Positions 36,826 to 46,106 of a DNA stretch of 64,000 nucleotides are shown here, piece after piece. The stretch lies in contig JAEUJY010000166.1 in NCBI GenBank assembly GCA_016794525.1, positions 1 to 64,000 on the forward strand, in the 5' to 3' direction. The notes below the pieces were generated by a model. That model was not told where the DNA came from. It saw only the letters and a program-made list of their open reading frames with translations, and did not search any database. The translations under genes were made by a program, and so were the position numbers. The DNA comes from Myxococcales bacterium. GTDB taxonomy: Bacteria; Myxococcota_A; Polyangia; Haliangiales; Haliangiaceae. Numbering within the stretch: the stretch's first letter is position 1; the number at the start of each line of letters is the position of its first letter.

Positions 36826-37710
36826 ATGTCCCTGCTCCCGAACACTGCCGGCGCGGTCCGCTGGTCGCTCGTCGCCGTCGTCGCCCTCGTCGCCGGGTGC
36901 GGCATCGGCTACGGGCAGAAGGTCCAGTCGAGCACGATCGGCCGCTACGACGGTGACTACAACATCGACGGCGACCCCGGCTACGAGGGCACGACCGCGT
37001 ACGCGACCACCGGCCATTCGGTCACGCTCTACGACACCAGCGGGATCCTGCTGTCGGTGGCCAGCGGCGCTGGCGCGGCCTACACCGCGCGCCAGAAGGC
37101 CGAGGCCGCGGCGATCGAGCGCGGCGGCAAGGCCGGCGACCGGTTCTCGTACTCGTACCAGGTGTACATGCCGGTGCCCGACAAGCTGACCACGCTCAGC
37201 TACGCGTGGGGCGACACCACCGGCGTCGACAACTCGCGGGCCGACGGCGCCGCGGCGACCGGCTCGTACTTCGAGTTCGACCTGACCGCGCGGCCCAAGA
37301 CCTGGTTCATCGGCGGCGATCAGCTCACGCTGGTGATGAGCGCCAACTGGCAGAACTGGACCGTGACCGGCATCCCCGGCGCGCTGTTCCCGGTCGACGT
37401 CGACCGCATCGGCATGCCGGTCGGGCTGTCCTACGGGCACCTGCTGGTGCCGCACGTGCAGGTCGAGGGCCGGGTGGCGTGGGATCCGCTGTCGCTCGCG
37501 ACGTTCATCAACGGCGCGCACCACGCCGACTACAGCGCCGGCGTCCACGCCTCGGCGCTGATCGCCTCGTGGCTGCGGGTCGAGGCCGACGGCTCGTACC
37601 AGCGGATGCCGCTCGACTTCGGCAAGCGCGACCTGCGGGAGCTCACCGCCAACGTCAACCTGGTGCTGTGGTGGGACGGCCCGGAGTTCTGGCGCGCCAC
37701 GCACAAGTAG
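36826..37710 (+). CDS. Predicted lipoprotein, possibly barrel-forming
   Basis: 294 residues from ATG 36826. Signal MSLLPNTAGAVRWSLVAVVALVAGC with lipidated Cys 25. The mature part has many alternating aromatic/polar strands (FSYSYQVYMPVPDKLTTLSY, TWFIGGDQLTLVMSANWQNW, VGLSYGHLLVPHVQVEGRVA) and ends NVNLVLWWDGPEFWRATHK, suggesting an outer-membrane barrel or a barrel-like sandwich with a lipid anchor. No family was recognised. It follows the metallopeptidase-like gene by 71 bases and converges with a kinase gene 6 bases after its stop. Confidence 0.6.
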   Translation: MSLLPNTAGAVRWSLVAVVALVAGCGIGYGQKVQSSTIGRYDGDYNIDGDPGYEGTTAYATTGHSVTLYDTSGILLSVASGAGAAYTARQKAEAAAIERGGKAGDRFSYSYQVYMPVPDKLTTLSYAWGDTTGVDNSRADGAAATGSYFEFDLTARPKTWFIGGDQLTLVMSANWQNWTVTGIPGALFPVDVDRIGMPVGLSYGHLLVPHVQVEGRVAWDPLSLATFINGAHHADYSAGVHASALIASWLRVEADGSYQRMPLDFGKRDLRELTANVNLVLWWDGPEFWRATHK

Positions 37711-37716
37711 GCGCGG

Positions 37717-39225
37717 TCAGCGCCCGGTCAGCGCGCGCAGCTCCTCGCGGCGCGCGCGCGCCTGCGCCAGCTTGCGGGCGCGCTCGGCGGGCTCGAACTG
37801 GTCCAGCGGATCGCCGGCGCCGTCCTCGAGCGCCGCGACGTACGCCTCGATCGCGGCCAGCGCGCGGTCGTAGCGCCGGGCCCGCGCCCAGGCCTGGGCC
37901 TGGTCGCCGAGCATCGACGGCCAGGCGACCTCGCAGTGCGCGCGCTGGAAGTCGAGGGCGGCGCGCTCGAAGTCGTCGGCCGTGTACGCCGCGGTCGCGC
38001 GATCGTACAGCTCCCCGCCGAGCCGCTTGCGCTCCTCGGCGGTCGCCGCGGGCGGCGTGTCGCAGCGCAGCGGGTCGTACCCGGCGGCGTCGGGGGCCGT
38101 CGCGATCGCCGTCGCCGCGTCCTCGCCGACGGCCGCCGCGCCGTCGCGGCGCGCGCGGCCGCCGCGGTTGAGCGCGAGCGTCACGGCGACGCTGGCGGCG
38201 AGCAGCGCCGCGATCACGACCACCCCGCGCGTCGCGCGCCGCCGCCGGGGCGGTGCCGTCGCCGCGAGGGCTTCGCCGGCCAGCAGCGCGGCGAGGTCCG
38301 CCGCGAACGTGGCCATGTCGGGGTAGCGCGCGGCGCGGTCCTTGGCCATCGCGCGGGCGATGATCGCCTCCACGTCGGCGCTCAGCCCCGGCCGCACGAC
38401 CCGCGGCGGCGTCGGCTCGTCGCTGAGCACCCGCGCCAGCACCGCCATCGGCGAGGCGGCGGGGTGCGGCAGGCGCCCGGTCACGAGCTCGTACAGCACC
38501 GCGCCGAGCGCGTAGACGTCGGCGCGGTGATCGACCTCGTCGCCGCGCGCCTGCTCGGGGGCCATGTACGCCGGGCTGCCGATCACCGCGCCGTCGGCAG
38601 TGGTGACCGCGTCGCGGGCGTCGCCGGCGAGCTGCTTCGACACGCCGAAGTCGACGATCTTCACGTGCTCGCCGTCGGGCCGCGTCGCCACCATCAGGTT
38701 GGCCGGCTTGACGTCGCGGTGGATGATGCCGCGGGCGTGCGCGGCGCCGAGCCCGCGGGCGATCTGCAGCGCGAGGCGGACCGCGCGGCGCTCGTCGAGC
38801 GCGCCCTCGGCGTCGAGCACCCGCGCCAGCGACTCGCCGGGGCACAGCTCCATCGCGATGAACAGGCGGCCGTCGTCGAGCGCGCCGGCGTCGTACACCG
38901 CCGCGACGTGCTCGTGGGTCAGCGCCGCGGCCAGCCGCGCCTCGCGCCGGAACCGCGCGGCCACCCCGCCGCGCTGGCCGCCCAGCAGCTTCACCGCGAC
39001 CCGGCGCCCGAGCTCGCGGTCCTCCATCTCGTAGACCCGCCCGTGCGCGCCCTGGCCGAGCGCCCGCACGACGCGGTAGCGGCCGGCCAGCTCGTCGCCG
39101 GCGCGCAGCTCGTCGGCCCGCGGGGCCGGCCAGGAGGCGACCTCGTCGCCGCTGGCCTCGGTCGGCGCGTCGCCCGCGACGGCCCCGCGCGCGCCGGGGG
39201 AGCCGGGAGGCGACGACGCGGTCAC
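37717..39225 (-). CDS. Transmembrane Ser/Thr protein kinase with C-terminal helical repeats
   Basis: 502 residues. Kinase domain about 45-315: RALGQGAHGRVYEME, VAVKLLGG (~74), IIHRDVKPANLMVA (~168), DFGVSKQL and YMAPEQARGDEVDHRADVYA. A basic patch and one membrane helix follow (TRGVVVIAALLAASVAVTLAL, about 332-353). Outside are a CDTPP motif and TPR-like helices (ELYDRATAAYTADDFERAAL, ARRYDRALAAIEAYVAAL). The design matches the kinase at 19824, but the external domain differs, so each probably answers a different cue. Confidence 0.92.
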   Translation of the reverse strand: MTASSPPGSPGARGAVAGDAPTEASGDEVASWPAPRADELRAGDELAGRYRVVRALGQGAHGRVYEMEDRELGRRVAVKLLGGQRGGVAARFRREARLAAALTHEHVAAVYDAGALDDGRLFIAMELCPGESLARVLDAEGALDERRAVRLALQIARGLGAAHARGIIHRDVKPANLMVATRPDGEHVKIVDFGVSKQLAGDARDAVTTADGAVIGSPAYMAPEQARGDEVDHRADVYALGAVLYELVTGRLPHPAASPMAVLARVLSDEPTPPRVVRPGLSADVEAIIARAMAKDRAARYPDMATFAADLAALLAGEALAATAPPRRRRATRGVVVIAALLAASVAVTLALNRGGRARRDGAAAVGEDAATAIATAPDAAGYDPLRCDTPPAATAEERKRLGGELYDRATAAYTADDFERAALDFQRAHCEVAWPSMLGDQAQAWARARRYDRALAAIEAYVAALEDGAGDPLDQFEPAERARKLAQARARREELRALTGR

Positions 39226-39303
39226 GGCGCCGAGTCTAGCCGCGGCGGCGGCGCGCCGTCGAGGGCGGCGCGGCGGTCGGCGGCGCGGCGGGCGGTCGCT
39301 GGC

Positions 39304-40320
39304 CTACGGGCAGGCGACGCCGGCCGACGACTCGGCGAGCTTGTCCTGGACCATCACGCTGCCGGCGGGGGCCGCGGCCAGCGCGTGCGACCACGCGCAC
39401 CCCGGCGGCGCCATGCCGACGCCGTCGTAGTCCTGCGGGGTGGCGACGTTGATCACCAGCGCGGCGCCGCTGGCGCCGGTCGCCGCCTGGGCCGGCGCGA
39501 TCGCCGTGCGCGCGGCCGTGGCGTCGCTGAAGTAGTAGTCGTCGTCGGGGATGGTGTTGGACGCGCGCCGGGCCTGCACCCCGGCGACCGGCTGGCCGTG
39601 GTAGCGGAACGTCAGCATCACCGCGCCGCGCGCGGCGAAGCCCGTCGTCAGCCCGGCGGTCGTGCTCCAGGCCTGCTCGCTGACGCGCTGCAGGCTGTAC
39701 GCCGGCGCCGGCGGCGCGGGCACGCCGCTGGTCGTCGGCAGCGCCACCACCGTCGGGACGCGCGCGTCAGTGGCCGCGGGCGCGTCGTCCACCACCAGCG
39801 CCGCGAAGCCGAAGGGGGGCGGGGTCGCGTCGGTGACGACGAACCGACCGCAGGTGTCGATCGTCGTGGTCGCGCCGGCCAGCGGGATCGCGCCGGTCGG
39901 CGCCTGGAGGTAGTCGATCACGTCGTAGGCCGTCAGCCGCACCGCGCACGGCCCGGTCGCGGTGGGCTGCGCCGGATCGCAGGCGCTGCCGTCGGCGCCA
40001 GGCAAGGTCAGCGCCGTCACCGTGGCGGCGTCCAGGATCGTCCCGCACAGCGTGATCCGCCCCGGCGCGGGCGCCGGACACGGCGGCTGTGATCCGCAGG
40101 CGAGCGGGGCCGCGTCGATCGGGACGCGCGCGTCGATCGGCGCGTCGATGGCGGGCGCGTCGATGGCGGGCGCGTCGATGGCAGGCGCGTCGATGGCGGG
40201 CGCGTCGATGGCGGGCGCGTCGATGGCGGGCGCGTCGATGGCCGCCGGCGATCCGTCGCTGCACGCGGTCACCATGGCCAGGCCGCACGCGATCATCCAT
40301 CGCATGGAGGGAGGCGTCAT
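39304..40320 (-). CDS. Lipoprotein with seven AIDAP pentapeptide repeats
   Basis: 338 residues. Lipoprotein signal, Cys 20 in RWMIACGLAMVTAC; ATG 40305 is an alternative start with the same lipobox. Directly after the signal come seven tandem AIDAP units, encoded by seven 15-base repeats, forming a spacer. The rest is a Cys-containing beta-rich domain (CPAPAPGRITLCGTILDAAT, GATTTIDTCGRFVVTDATPP) and RYHGQPVAGVQARRAS, which looks like carboxypeptidase-regulatory/PKD-type sandwich segments. No family was recognised. The repeat number is likely to vary between strains. Confidence 0.6.
   Translation of the reverse strand: MTPPSMRWMIACGLAMVTACSDGSPAAIDAPAIDAPAIDAPAIDAPAIDAPAIDAPAIDAPIDARVPIDAAPLACGSQPPCPAPAPGRITLCGTILDAATVTALTLPGADGSACDPAQPTATGPCAVRLTAYDVIDYLQAPTGAIPLAGATTTIDTCGRFVVTDATPPPFGFAALVVDDAPAATDARVPTVVALPTTSGVPAPPAPAYSLQRVSEQAWSTTAGLTTGFAARGAVMLTFRYHGQPVAGVQARRASNTIPDDDYYFSDATAARTAIAPAQAATGASGAALVINVATPQDYDGVGMAPPGCAWSHALAAAPAGSVMVQDKLAESSAGVACP
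40141..40245 (+). repeat. Seven tandem 15-base repeats
   Basis: The unit CGCGTCGATGGCGGG is repeated seven times without gaps, with one base changed in unit 3 and two in unit 7. It encodes the AIDAP repeats on the opposite strand. Length in multiples of three keeps the frame if copy number changes. Confidence 0.95.
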
Positions 40321-40431
40321 CGCCCGAGCTAACCACGCGCGGCGCGGCGTCGGTGGCGCGGCGGCGGGGCGGCCGCCGCGACCGTGATCTAGCTCGCGTC
40401 GCGGCCGCCGCGGTCACCGCGCTCGGGTGAG

Positions 40432-41250
40432 CTACTTCGCCGACAGCGTCGCGTCTTCGACGATCACCGGGTAGCTGTAGCCGGCGCCGAAGTCCTTGTT
40501 GAGCGCGAGCGTGCCGCGAGCGACGACGACGTCGCCGACCGCGACCGGCGCCGCGGTGTCGGCGGTGGTGATCGTCAGGTCGCCGGTGCCGTCCTGCAGG
40601 TGCAGCCAGTTGTGGCCGAGGATCTGCGCGTTGAACTTGACCACCTTGCCGCGGATCGCGATCGGCTTGCCCGCCAGCGGCGCCGGCGCCGCCAGCACCG
40701 CGGCGATCGTCGGCCCGCCGTCGACCGGCTCGATCTTCTCGGTCGGCGTGGCCGGCGCCGCCGGGGGCATCGCGCCGCCGTGGGCCGCCGCGACCGCGCC
40801 CGCGCCGGCCGCGCCGCCGGTGCCGGCCGGCGGCAGCGCGTTGACGAAGTAGATGCGGTCGAACGTGCGGTTGAGCGTGTTGCTGGTGAAGTTGGTCATC
40901 AGCGTGCCGCCCATCATGTCGACCTTGTCGCCGACCGCGAGCTTGGTCTCGGGCCCGGCGACCCACACCTGCTCGCTGCCGAGGTCGAGCTTGGCGTACG
41001 TGTAGCCGCCGGAGTTCATCGTCTCGAGCACCGCGCCGGCGGTCGCCGCCGCCACCGCGGGCGGGGCCGGCATCGGCGGTCGCCCCACCAGGTTCGGCGT
41101 CGCGGCCGCGGCGCTCGGCGCGGCGGGCTGCGCCGCCGTCGTCGGCGGCGTGCCGCTGGCGGCCGGCTCCTTCTTGCAGCCGGTGAGCAGGCCAGCCGTC
41201 AGGCTGGCGCCGAGGAGGACGCGCGTCGCGATCGAAGGCCGGGGGTGCAT
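40432..41250 (-). CDS. Lipoprotein with two OB-fold (NrfJ-like) domains
   Basis: 272 residues. Signal MHPRPSIATRVLLGASLTAGLLTGC (Cys 25), Pro/Ala linker to about 70. First domain: AGAVLETMNSGGYTYAKLDL, EQVWVAGPETKLAVGDKVDM, NFTSNTLNRTFDRIYFVNAL. Second domain, after a Gly/Ala-rich linker: PLAGKPIAIRGKVVKFNAQI, WLHLQDGTGDLTITTAD. These are OB-fold segments of the type seen in NrfJ-like and YhcR-type exported proteins. They may bind a small ligand, a cytochrome partner or nucleic acid. The second domain ends in VVARGTLALNKDFGAGYSYP. Confidence 0.72.
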   Translation of the reverse strand: MHPRPSIATRVLLGASLTAGLLTGCKKEPAASGTPPTTAAQPAAPSAAAATPNLVGRPPMPAPPAVAAATAGAVLETMNSGGYTYAKLDLGSEQVWVAGPETKLAVGDKVDMMGGTLMTNFTSNTLNRTFDRIYFVNALPPAGTGGAAGAGAVAAAHGGAMPPAAPATPTEKIEPVDGGPTIAAVLAAPAPLAGKPIAIRGKVVKFNAQILGHNWLHLQDGTGDLTITTADTAAPVAVGDVVVARGTLALNKDFGAGYSYPVIVEDATLSAK

Positions 41251-41323
41251 GCCGGTGGTCTACCACGCCCGGGCGGCCCGTCGCGTGGCGCATCCGCGGC
41301 GGGGCGTCGCGGCGGGGACGCGA

Positions 41324-42637
41324 TCAGGCCGGGGCGGGGTCGCCCGCCTCGGCGTCGCCCGCCGGTGCGCGGCCCGCGACCGCCACCGCGATCGCCAGAT
41401 CGCCGGCGACGTTGACGGTGGTGCGGCACATGTCGAGCACGCGATCGACGCCGAGGATCAGCGCCAGGCCCTGCGCCGGCACGTCGACCATCTCGAGCAT
41501 CATCGCGATCACCGGCAGCGTCGCGCCGGGGATGCCGGCGGTGCCGATGCCGCCCAGCACGCAGATCAGCATGATCACGAGCTGCTGCCCGAGGCTGAGG
41601 TCGACGCCGTAGACCTGGGCCAGGAACAGCACGGTCACGCCCTCGAACAGCGCCGAGCCGTTCTGGTTCATCGACGCGCCGGCGGTGAGCACGAACCGCG
41701 CGACCGACCGCGGCAGGCCGAGCTCGGTCTCGGCGACCCGCAGCGTCGTCGGCAGGGTCGCGGCCGACGACGCGGTCGCGAACGCGGTGGTGAGCGCCAG
41801 CCGCGATCCGGAGAAGAACCGGCGCGGCCCCATGCCGCCCAGCACCCGCACGAAGACCGGGTACACGACGAACGTGTGCACCAGCAGCGCCGCCAGCACC
41901 GTCGCGACGTAGCCGCCGATCGTCGTGAACAGATCGAGCCCCAGCGTCGCGAAGCTACCGAACAGGAGCGCCGCGACGCCCACCGGCGCGAGGCGCATCA
42001 CCTGCTGGATGAGCCACATCGACACCTCGGCCAGGCCGGCGATCGTCGTGCGCAGCGCGCGCGGCGCCTCGCCCTTGGCCACCGCCAGGCCGACGCCCAG
42101 CACCAGCGCGAAGATGATCAGCCCGAGCATGTCGCCGGTCGCCGCGGCGGCCACCGGGTTGGTCGGGATCATCTGGACGACGCCGCCGAGCCCGGGCCGC
42201 TCGGCGACCTGGATGTCGGGCCCCTTCAGGTGGCTGGCCTGCGCCATCAGCTCGGCGCGGTTCCAGGTGCCGGGCGCGATCACGTTGACCAGCAGCAGCC
42301 CGAGGCCGACCGCGATCGCCGACAGGATCGCGGTGTACGCCAGCGTCCGCACGCCGATCCGGCCCAGCGCCTTGGGATCGAGCTCGGCGACGCCGGTGAC
42401 CAGCGCGGCGAAGATCAGCGGCACCGCCAGCATGAACATCAGCCGCAGGAACACCTGCCCCAGCGGCAGCGTGATCCACCGGATGATCCACTGCACGTCG
42501 GCGGCGCCCAGCACGTCGGCGCTGACCAGGCCGCTGGCGGTGAGGCCGAGCGCGCTGCCGGCGAGCACGCCGTAGAGGATCGCGTGGTGGGGCTTGGGCT
42601 TGGCCGCGGCCGGGCGGGGCGCGTCGTCGACGGTCAT
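41324..42637 (-). CDS. Dicarboxylate/amino acid:cation (Na+ or H+) symporter, DAACS family
   Basis: 437 residues from ATG 42637. GltP/DctA-type membrane transporter. Family marks: FLRLMFMLAVPLIFAALVTG, the serine-rich re-entrant loop TASSAATLPTTLRVAETELG, ASMNQNGSALFEGVTVLFLA, GIGTAGIPGATLPVIAMMLE and the substrate-binding DRVLDMCRTTVNVAGD. About eight membrane helices plus two hairpin loops are expected. Likely substrates are glutamate, aspartate or C4-dicarboxylates. The desaturase gene ends 38 bases before its start on the same strand. Confidence 0.94.
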   Translation of the reverse strand: MTVDDAPRPAAAKPKPHHAILYGVLAGSALGLTASGLVSADVLGAADVQWIIRWITLPLGQVFLRLMFMLAVPLIFAALVTGVAELDPKALGRIGVRTLAYTAILSAIAVGLGLLLVNVIAPGTWNRAELMAQASHLKGPDIQVAERPGLGGVVQMIPTNPVAAAATGDMLGLIIFALVLGVGLAVAKGEAPRALRTTIAGLAEVSMWLIQQVMRLAPVGVAALLFGSFATLGLDLFTTIGGYVATVLAALLVHTFVVYPVFVRVLGGMGPRRFFSGSRLALTTAFATASSAATLPTTLRVAETELGLPRSVARFVLTAGASMNQNGSALFEGVTVLFLAQVYGVDLSLGQQLVIMLICVLGGIGTAGIPGATLPVIAMMLEMVDVPAQGLALILGVDRVLDMCRTTVNVAGDLAIAVAVAGRAPAGDAEAGDPAPA

Positions 42638-42675
42638 GCGCCATCGTGAGGGCACCCGCGCGACGGCGCAAGCCG

Positions 42676-43992
42676 CTACCGCGACGGCGCGCCCAGCGCG
42701 ACGGTCGGGCGACCGAGATCGTGCAGGTAGCCGGCGCACTGGCCGAGCGCCGACCAGAACCCGCGGTAGTCGCGGTACGGCAGGCCGAACTCGGCGCAGG
42801 TCGCGCGCACGACCGGCGAGATCGTCGGGTACAGGTAGATCGACATGCTGGGGAACAGGTGGTGCTCGATCTGGTGGTTGAGCCCGCCCGAGATCCAGTT
42901 GGCGACGCGCGAGCCGGCGCGCCAGTTGGCGCTGCCCTGCACCTGCTGCGTCGCCCAGTGCGCGTCGGGCCGCGGCACCAGCCCGCGCTGCAGGTGGTTC
43001 ACGATGAAGATCGTCTCCATGTAGTACGCGCCGACCGCCATCATCACCAGCGTCGTCAGCACGCCGTGCAGCGGCCCGAGCACGACGATCGGGGCGACGA
43101 CGTGCATCGCGACCCACAGCGCCTTGAACGCGATCACCTTGAGCCACGCGCCGCGCGACACGTGGAACGCGGCGTGGGTGACGCGGCCGCGGCGCAGGTG
43201 CGCGAGGTCGGAGATCAGCCACTTCACCAGCCCGATGCTCATGCCGACGCCGAGGATCACCGTCTGGACGCGGTGGATCGCGCGCCGGCGCAGCGCCGGG
43301 TGGAAGCGCAGGAACGGCGCGCCGATCTCGGCGTCGTTGTCGTGGCCGCTGACGTTGGGCCGGCCGTGGTGCGAGACCTGGTGCGACGCCTGCCACACCA
43401 GGCTCGAGCCGCCGACGAAGTCCATGATCGTGCCGAGCAGGCGGTTGGCGACGCTGCGCCGCGCGACCGCGGCGTGGTTGCCGCTGTGCATCGCGAAGCC
43501 CAGCCGCGCGACGACCAGCCCGCCGAGCACCGCCGCCAGGTACGAGCCGGTCGCCAGCCGCCACGCCCACGCGCCGACGAACAGCGCCAGCAGCACGACC
43601 GCCTCGAGCACCAGCGCCCAGCCGAAGCTGCGGTAGTCGCGGCCGCGGCGGCGCAGCTCGTCGTCGACGCGGGTGCGCACGGCGTCGAAGAACGCCGGGT
43701 CGCCGTAGGGCTCGCGCTCGCCCGGCGCCAGCGTGCCCACCAGGCGCCCCTGCTTGCCGAGCGCGCGGCGCGCCCGATCGAGCGAGGGCCCGGGGTGGTA
43801 CGACTCGAACAGCGTCGTCGCGTGGCGCCCGGCGCCCAGCGTCGCCAGCCCGCCGCCGGGGTGGCGCGGCACGAAGTCGGTCACGTCGTAGACCGCGTCC
43901 TGGACCTCGATCCAGTAGCTACCGTCGCGCCCGTCGTGGCGCGCGACCTCGTCCATGGTCAGCTCGGCGGGCGGCTCGGCGGGCGTCGACAC
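42676..43992 (-). CDS. Cytochrome b5-fused front-end fatty acid desaturase
   Basis: 438 residues. N-terminal cytochrome b5-like domain with heme ligands in RHPGG (His 44) and ESYHPG (His 66). Then the membrane desaturase domain with three histidine boxes: HSGNH (about 169-173), HQVSHH (about 204-209) and QIEHH (about 374-378). A Gln in the first position of the third box marks front-end (delta-5/delta-6 type) desaturases, which add a double bond between an existing one and the carboxyl end. This suggests the host makes polyunsaturated fatty acids, known for some marine-type myxobacteria. The exact position of desaturation cannot be read from the sequence. Confidence 0.92.
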   Translation of the reverse strand: MSTPAEPPAELTMDEVARHDGRDGSYWIEVQDAVYDVTDFVPRHPGGGLATLGAGRHATTLFESYHPGPSLDRARRALGKQGRLVGTLAPGEREPYGDPAFFDAVRTRVDDELRRRGRDYRSFGWALVLEAVVLLALFVGAWAWRLATGSYLAAVLGGLVVARLGFAMHSGNHAAVARRSVANRLLGTIMDFVGGSSLVWQASHQVSHHGRPNVSGHDNDAEIGAPFLRFHPALRRRAIHRVQTVILGVGMSIGLVKWLISDLAHLRRGRVTHAAFHVSRGAWLKVIAFKALWVAMHVVAPIVVLGPLHGVLTTLVMMAVGAYYMETIFIVNHLQRGLVPRPDAHWATQQVQGSANWRAGSRVANWISGGLNHQIEHHLFPSMSIYLYPTISPVVRATCAEFGLPYRDYRGFWSALGQCAGYLHDLGRPTVALGAPSR

Positions 43993-44107
43993 GTGGGCGG
44001 CAGTGTAGAGAGCCGCGCCGTGGCGATTGCCACGGCTTGGTCACGGCTGGCGCAGCGCCGTGCCAGCGACGTGGCGCCGGGGAGACGCGGCCGGTACGCT
44101 CGCGGCG

Positions 44108-44695
44108 ATGAGGTCGTCGTCGATCGCCGCGCTGCTCGGGCTGCTCGTCGGCGGGACGGCGTGCGACCGCCGGGACGGGCCGCCCCAGGTCCAGCCGTTC
44201 ACGATCACCTACGGCGCGACGTGCCTGGTCGAGTACGCCTGCGCGCCAGGGCAGCGCTGCCCGGCGCCGTACGAGTACGACTGCGGGTACACGATGCGGC
44301 CCGACGGCTACGGCTTCACCGATGCCGTGCCGATGGCGCGGCTCGGCGACACCTGTTACCTGCGCGAGGCCGGCTGCACGACCGCGAGCTGCCTGACCCG
44401 CACCTGGCGCTGTCCGCCGCCGCCGCCGAAGGGCCCGCTGCCGGTGGTCGCCTGGACGCTCACGCGCGACCGCACCGGGTGCACCGCGCAGCCGGCGTCA
44501 CGCAGCCGGCTGGCGCCGGCGCTGCCGTCGTTCCCGGTCGCGTGCATCCGGGCCTATCCCGAGGGCGTGACCGAGATCGTGCGCGATCGCGACACCGGCG
44601 CCTGCGCGATCCCCGACGAGCCGTGCCCCGAGGGCGCGCGCTGCGAGCCGGGCGAGGACACGCCGGTGCCGTGCCCCGAGCCGGCGGGGCGGTGA
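44108..44695 (+). CDS. Predicted Cys-rich lipoprotein
   Basis: 195 residues from ATG 44108 giving the signal MRSSSIAALLGLLVGGTAC (Cys 19); the frame is open upstream but without a signal. The mature part has many cysteines (CLVEYACAPGQRCPAPYEYD, DTCYLREAGCTTASC, TRTWRC) and so is probably disulfide-bonded. No family was recognised. Residue +2 is Asp, which in enterobacteria means inner-membrane retention; whether that rule holds here is unknown. Its stop overlaps the DUF6304-like gene by 4 bases. Confidence 0.6.
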   Translation: MRSSSIAALLGLLVGGTACDRRDGPPQVQPFTITYGATCLVEYACAPGQRCPAPYEYDCGYTMRPDGYGFTDAVPMARLGDTCYLREAGCTTASCLTRTWRCPPPPPKGPLPVVAWTLTRDRTGCTAQPASRSRLAPALPSFPVACIRAYPEGVTEIVRDRDTGACAIPDEPCPEGARCEPGEDTPVPCPEPAGR

Positions 44696-45357
44696 CGGTG
44701 ACCGAGGCCCAGTACCCAGCTCGCTACCAGGACGCCCACGGCAGCGAGCCGACGACGATCACCAACGACGGCGCGTGCCTGCGGATGGTCGTGCGCGGCG
44801 TGGCGTGGGTGGGCCGTGACTTCGATCAGCTCGAGCCCGAGGACGGCACGCCGCCCGCGCGCCTCGCGACGTTCACGCTCGCCCATGGCGCGCTGTGCGA
44901 CTGCGCGCTGACGTTCGAGATGCCGGCGGTGGTGGTCGGACCCGGAGGCGCGTCACCCGCGACGATCGCGGTCGCGCTCACGCTCGGGCGCCCGCGGCCG
45001 AGCGGCGGCATCGACGCCGAGGTGGTGCGCTGCGCGCTCACCTGGGCCGGCGGCCGGGTCGAGGGGACTGGCGCCAGCGGCTGGTTCGAGGACGAGCTGC
45101 TCGAGCTCCAGCGCCAGCTCCCGCCGGACGTGTACCTGCGGAGCTGCATCAACTGCCAGTACTCCGACTACAGCCCGGGTGGCCACGGGCTGTTCGGTGA
45201 CCTGCTGTGCTTCCGCAACGTCAAGGCCGCGTACGCCCAGGTCCACTCGAAGGCGACGTTCTGGCCGGTGCTGCCCCTCGCGGAGCGCGCGGTGCAGGAG
45301 ACCGACCACTGCGAGCAGTTCGCGCGGCGCGTCCCCGGCACCGGCTACCGCGGCTGA
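44692..45357 (+). CDS. DUF6304-like protein
   Basis: 221 residues from GTG 44692 (a second GTG at 44698 is equally possible). Cytoplasmic, no signal. The C-terminal region CINCQYSDYSPGGHGLFGDL, then LCFRNVKAAYAQVHSKATFW and FARRVPGTGYRG, is the part I associate with DUF6304, a family seen in Streptomyces and other bacteria. The two CxxC-like cysteines could bind metal. Function unknown. Translationally coupled to the lipoprotein gene upstream; it converges with deoD, 4 bases between stops. Confidence 0.68.
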   Translation: MTVTEAQYPARYQDAHGSEPTTITNDGACLRMVVRGVAWVGRDFDQLEPEDGTPPARLATFTLAHGALCDCALTFEMPAVVVGPGGASPATIAVALTLGRPRPSGGIDAEVVRCALTWAGGRVEGTGASGWFEDELLELQRQLPPDVYLRSCINCQYSDYSPGGHGLFGDLLCFRNVKAAYAQVHSKATFWPVLPLAERAVQETDHCEQFARRVPGTGYRG

Positions 45358-45361
45358 GCGA

Positions 45362-46072
45362 CTACGCGACCTGCGCCGCGAGCGCGAGCGCCAGCTCGAC
45401 CATCTGCGCGAAGCCGCGCTGCCGCTCGTCGGCGGTGGTGTGCGCGCCGGTGAGGACGTGATCGCTCACCGTCAGGATCGACAGCGCGCGCGCGCCGGCG
45501 TGGGCGGCCAGCGTGTACAGCGCCGCGGTCTCCATCTCGGCGGCCAGCACGCCGTGCGCGGCCCACCGCTTCCACCAGTCGTCGTCGCGGGCGTAGAAGG
45601 TGTCGCTGGTCAGCACCGGCCCGACCCGCGGCGGGCGCGGCAGGCCGGCGCCGAGGTCGGCGGCGCGGCGCAAGAGGTCGAAGCTCGCGGTCGGCGCGTA
45701 GTCCATGCCGGCGAAGCGGTGGCGGATCATCGCCGAGTCGGTCGACGCGCTCATCGCCAGCACGACGTCGCCGAGCTCGAGGTCGGGCTGGATCGCGCCG
45801 CAGGTGCCGATCCGGATCAGCACCTTGGCGCCGTAGCCAGCCAGCAGCTCGTGGACGTAGATCGCGCACGACGGCATGCCCATGCCGGTGCTCTGCACCG
45901 ACACCCGGTGCGCGCCGACGCGCCCGGTGTAGCCCAGCGCGCCGCGCACGCGGTTGTGGCAGGTGGCGTCGGTCAGGAACTGCTCGGCGACGAACTGCGC
46001 GCGGAGCGGGTCGCCGGGCAGGAGCACCACCGGCGCGACGTCGCCGGGCGCGGCCTCGAGATGGACGGTCAT
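45362..46072 (-). CDS. deoD: Purine-nucleoside phosphorylase, DeoD type
   Basis: 236 residues, the family length. It cleaves purine (deoxy)nucleosides with phosphate in salvage. Marks: [19 protein letters not shown] (phosphate-binding GDPxR), [55 protein letters not shown] (EMET ribose site) and [13 protein letters not shown] (catalytic Asp). It acts as a cytoplasmic hexamer. The tailed protein gene upstream ends 34 bases before its start. Confidence 0.95.
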   Translation of the reverse strand: MTVHLEAAPGDVAPVVLLPGDPLRAQFVAEQFLTDATCHNRVRGALGYTGRVGAHRVSVQSTGMGMPSCAIYVHELLAGYGAKVLIRIGTCGAIQPDLELGDVVLAMSASTDSAMIRHRFAGMDYAPTASFDLLRRAADLGAGLPRPPRVGPVLTSDTFYARDDDWWKRWAAHGVLAAEMETAALYTLAAHAGARALSILTVSDHVLTGAHTTADERQRGFAQMVELALALAAQVA

Positions 46073-46106
46073 CCCCGCACAGTACCGGAGCCGGCGGCGG
46101 CGGGGC

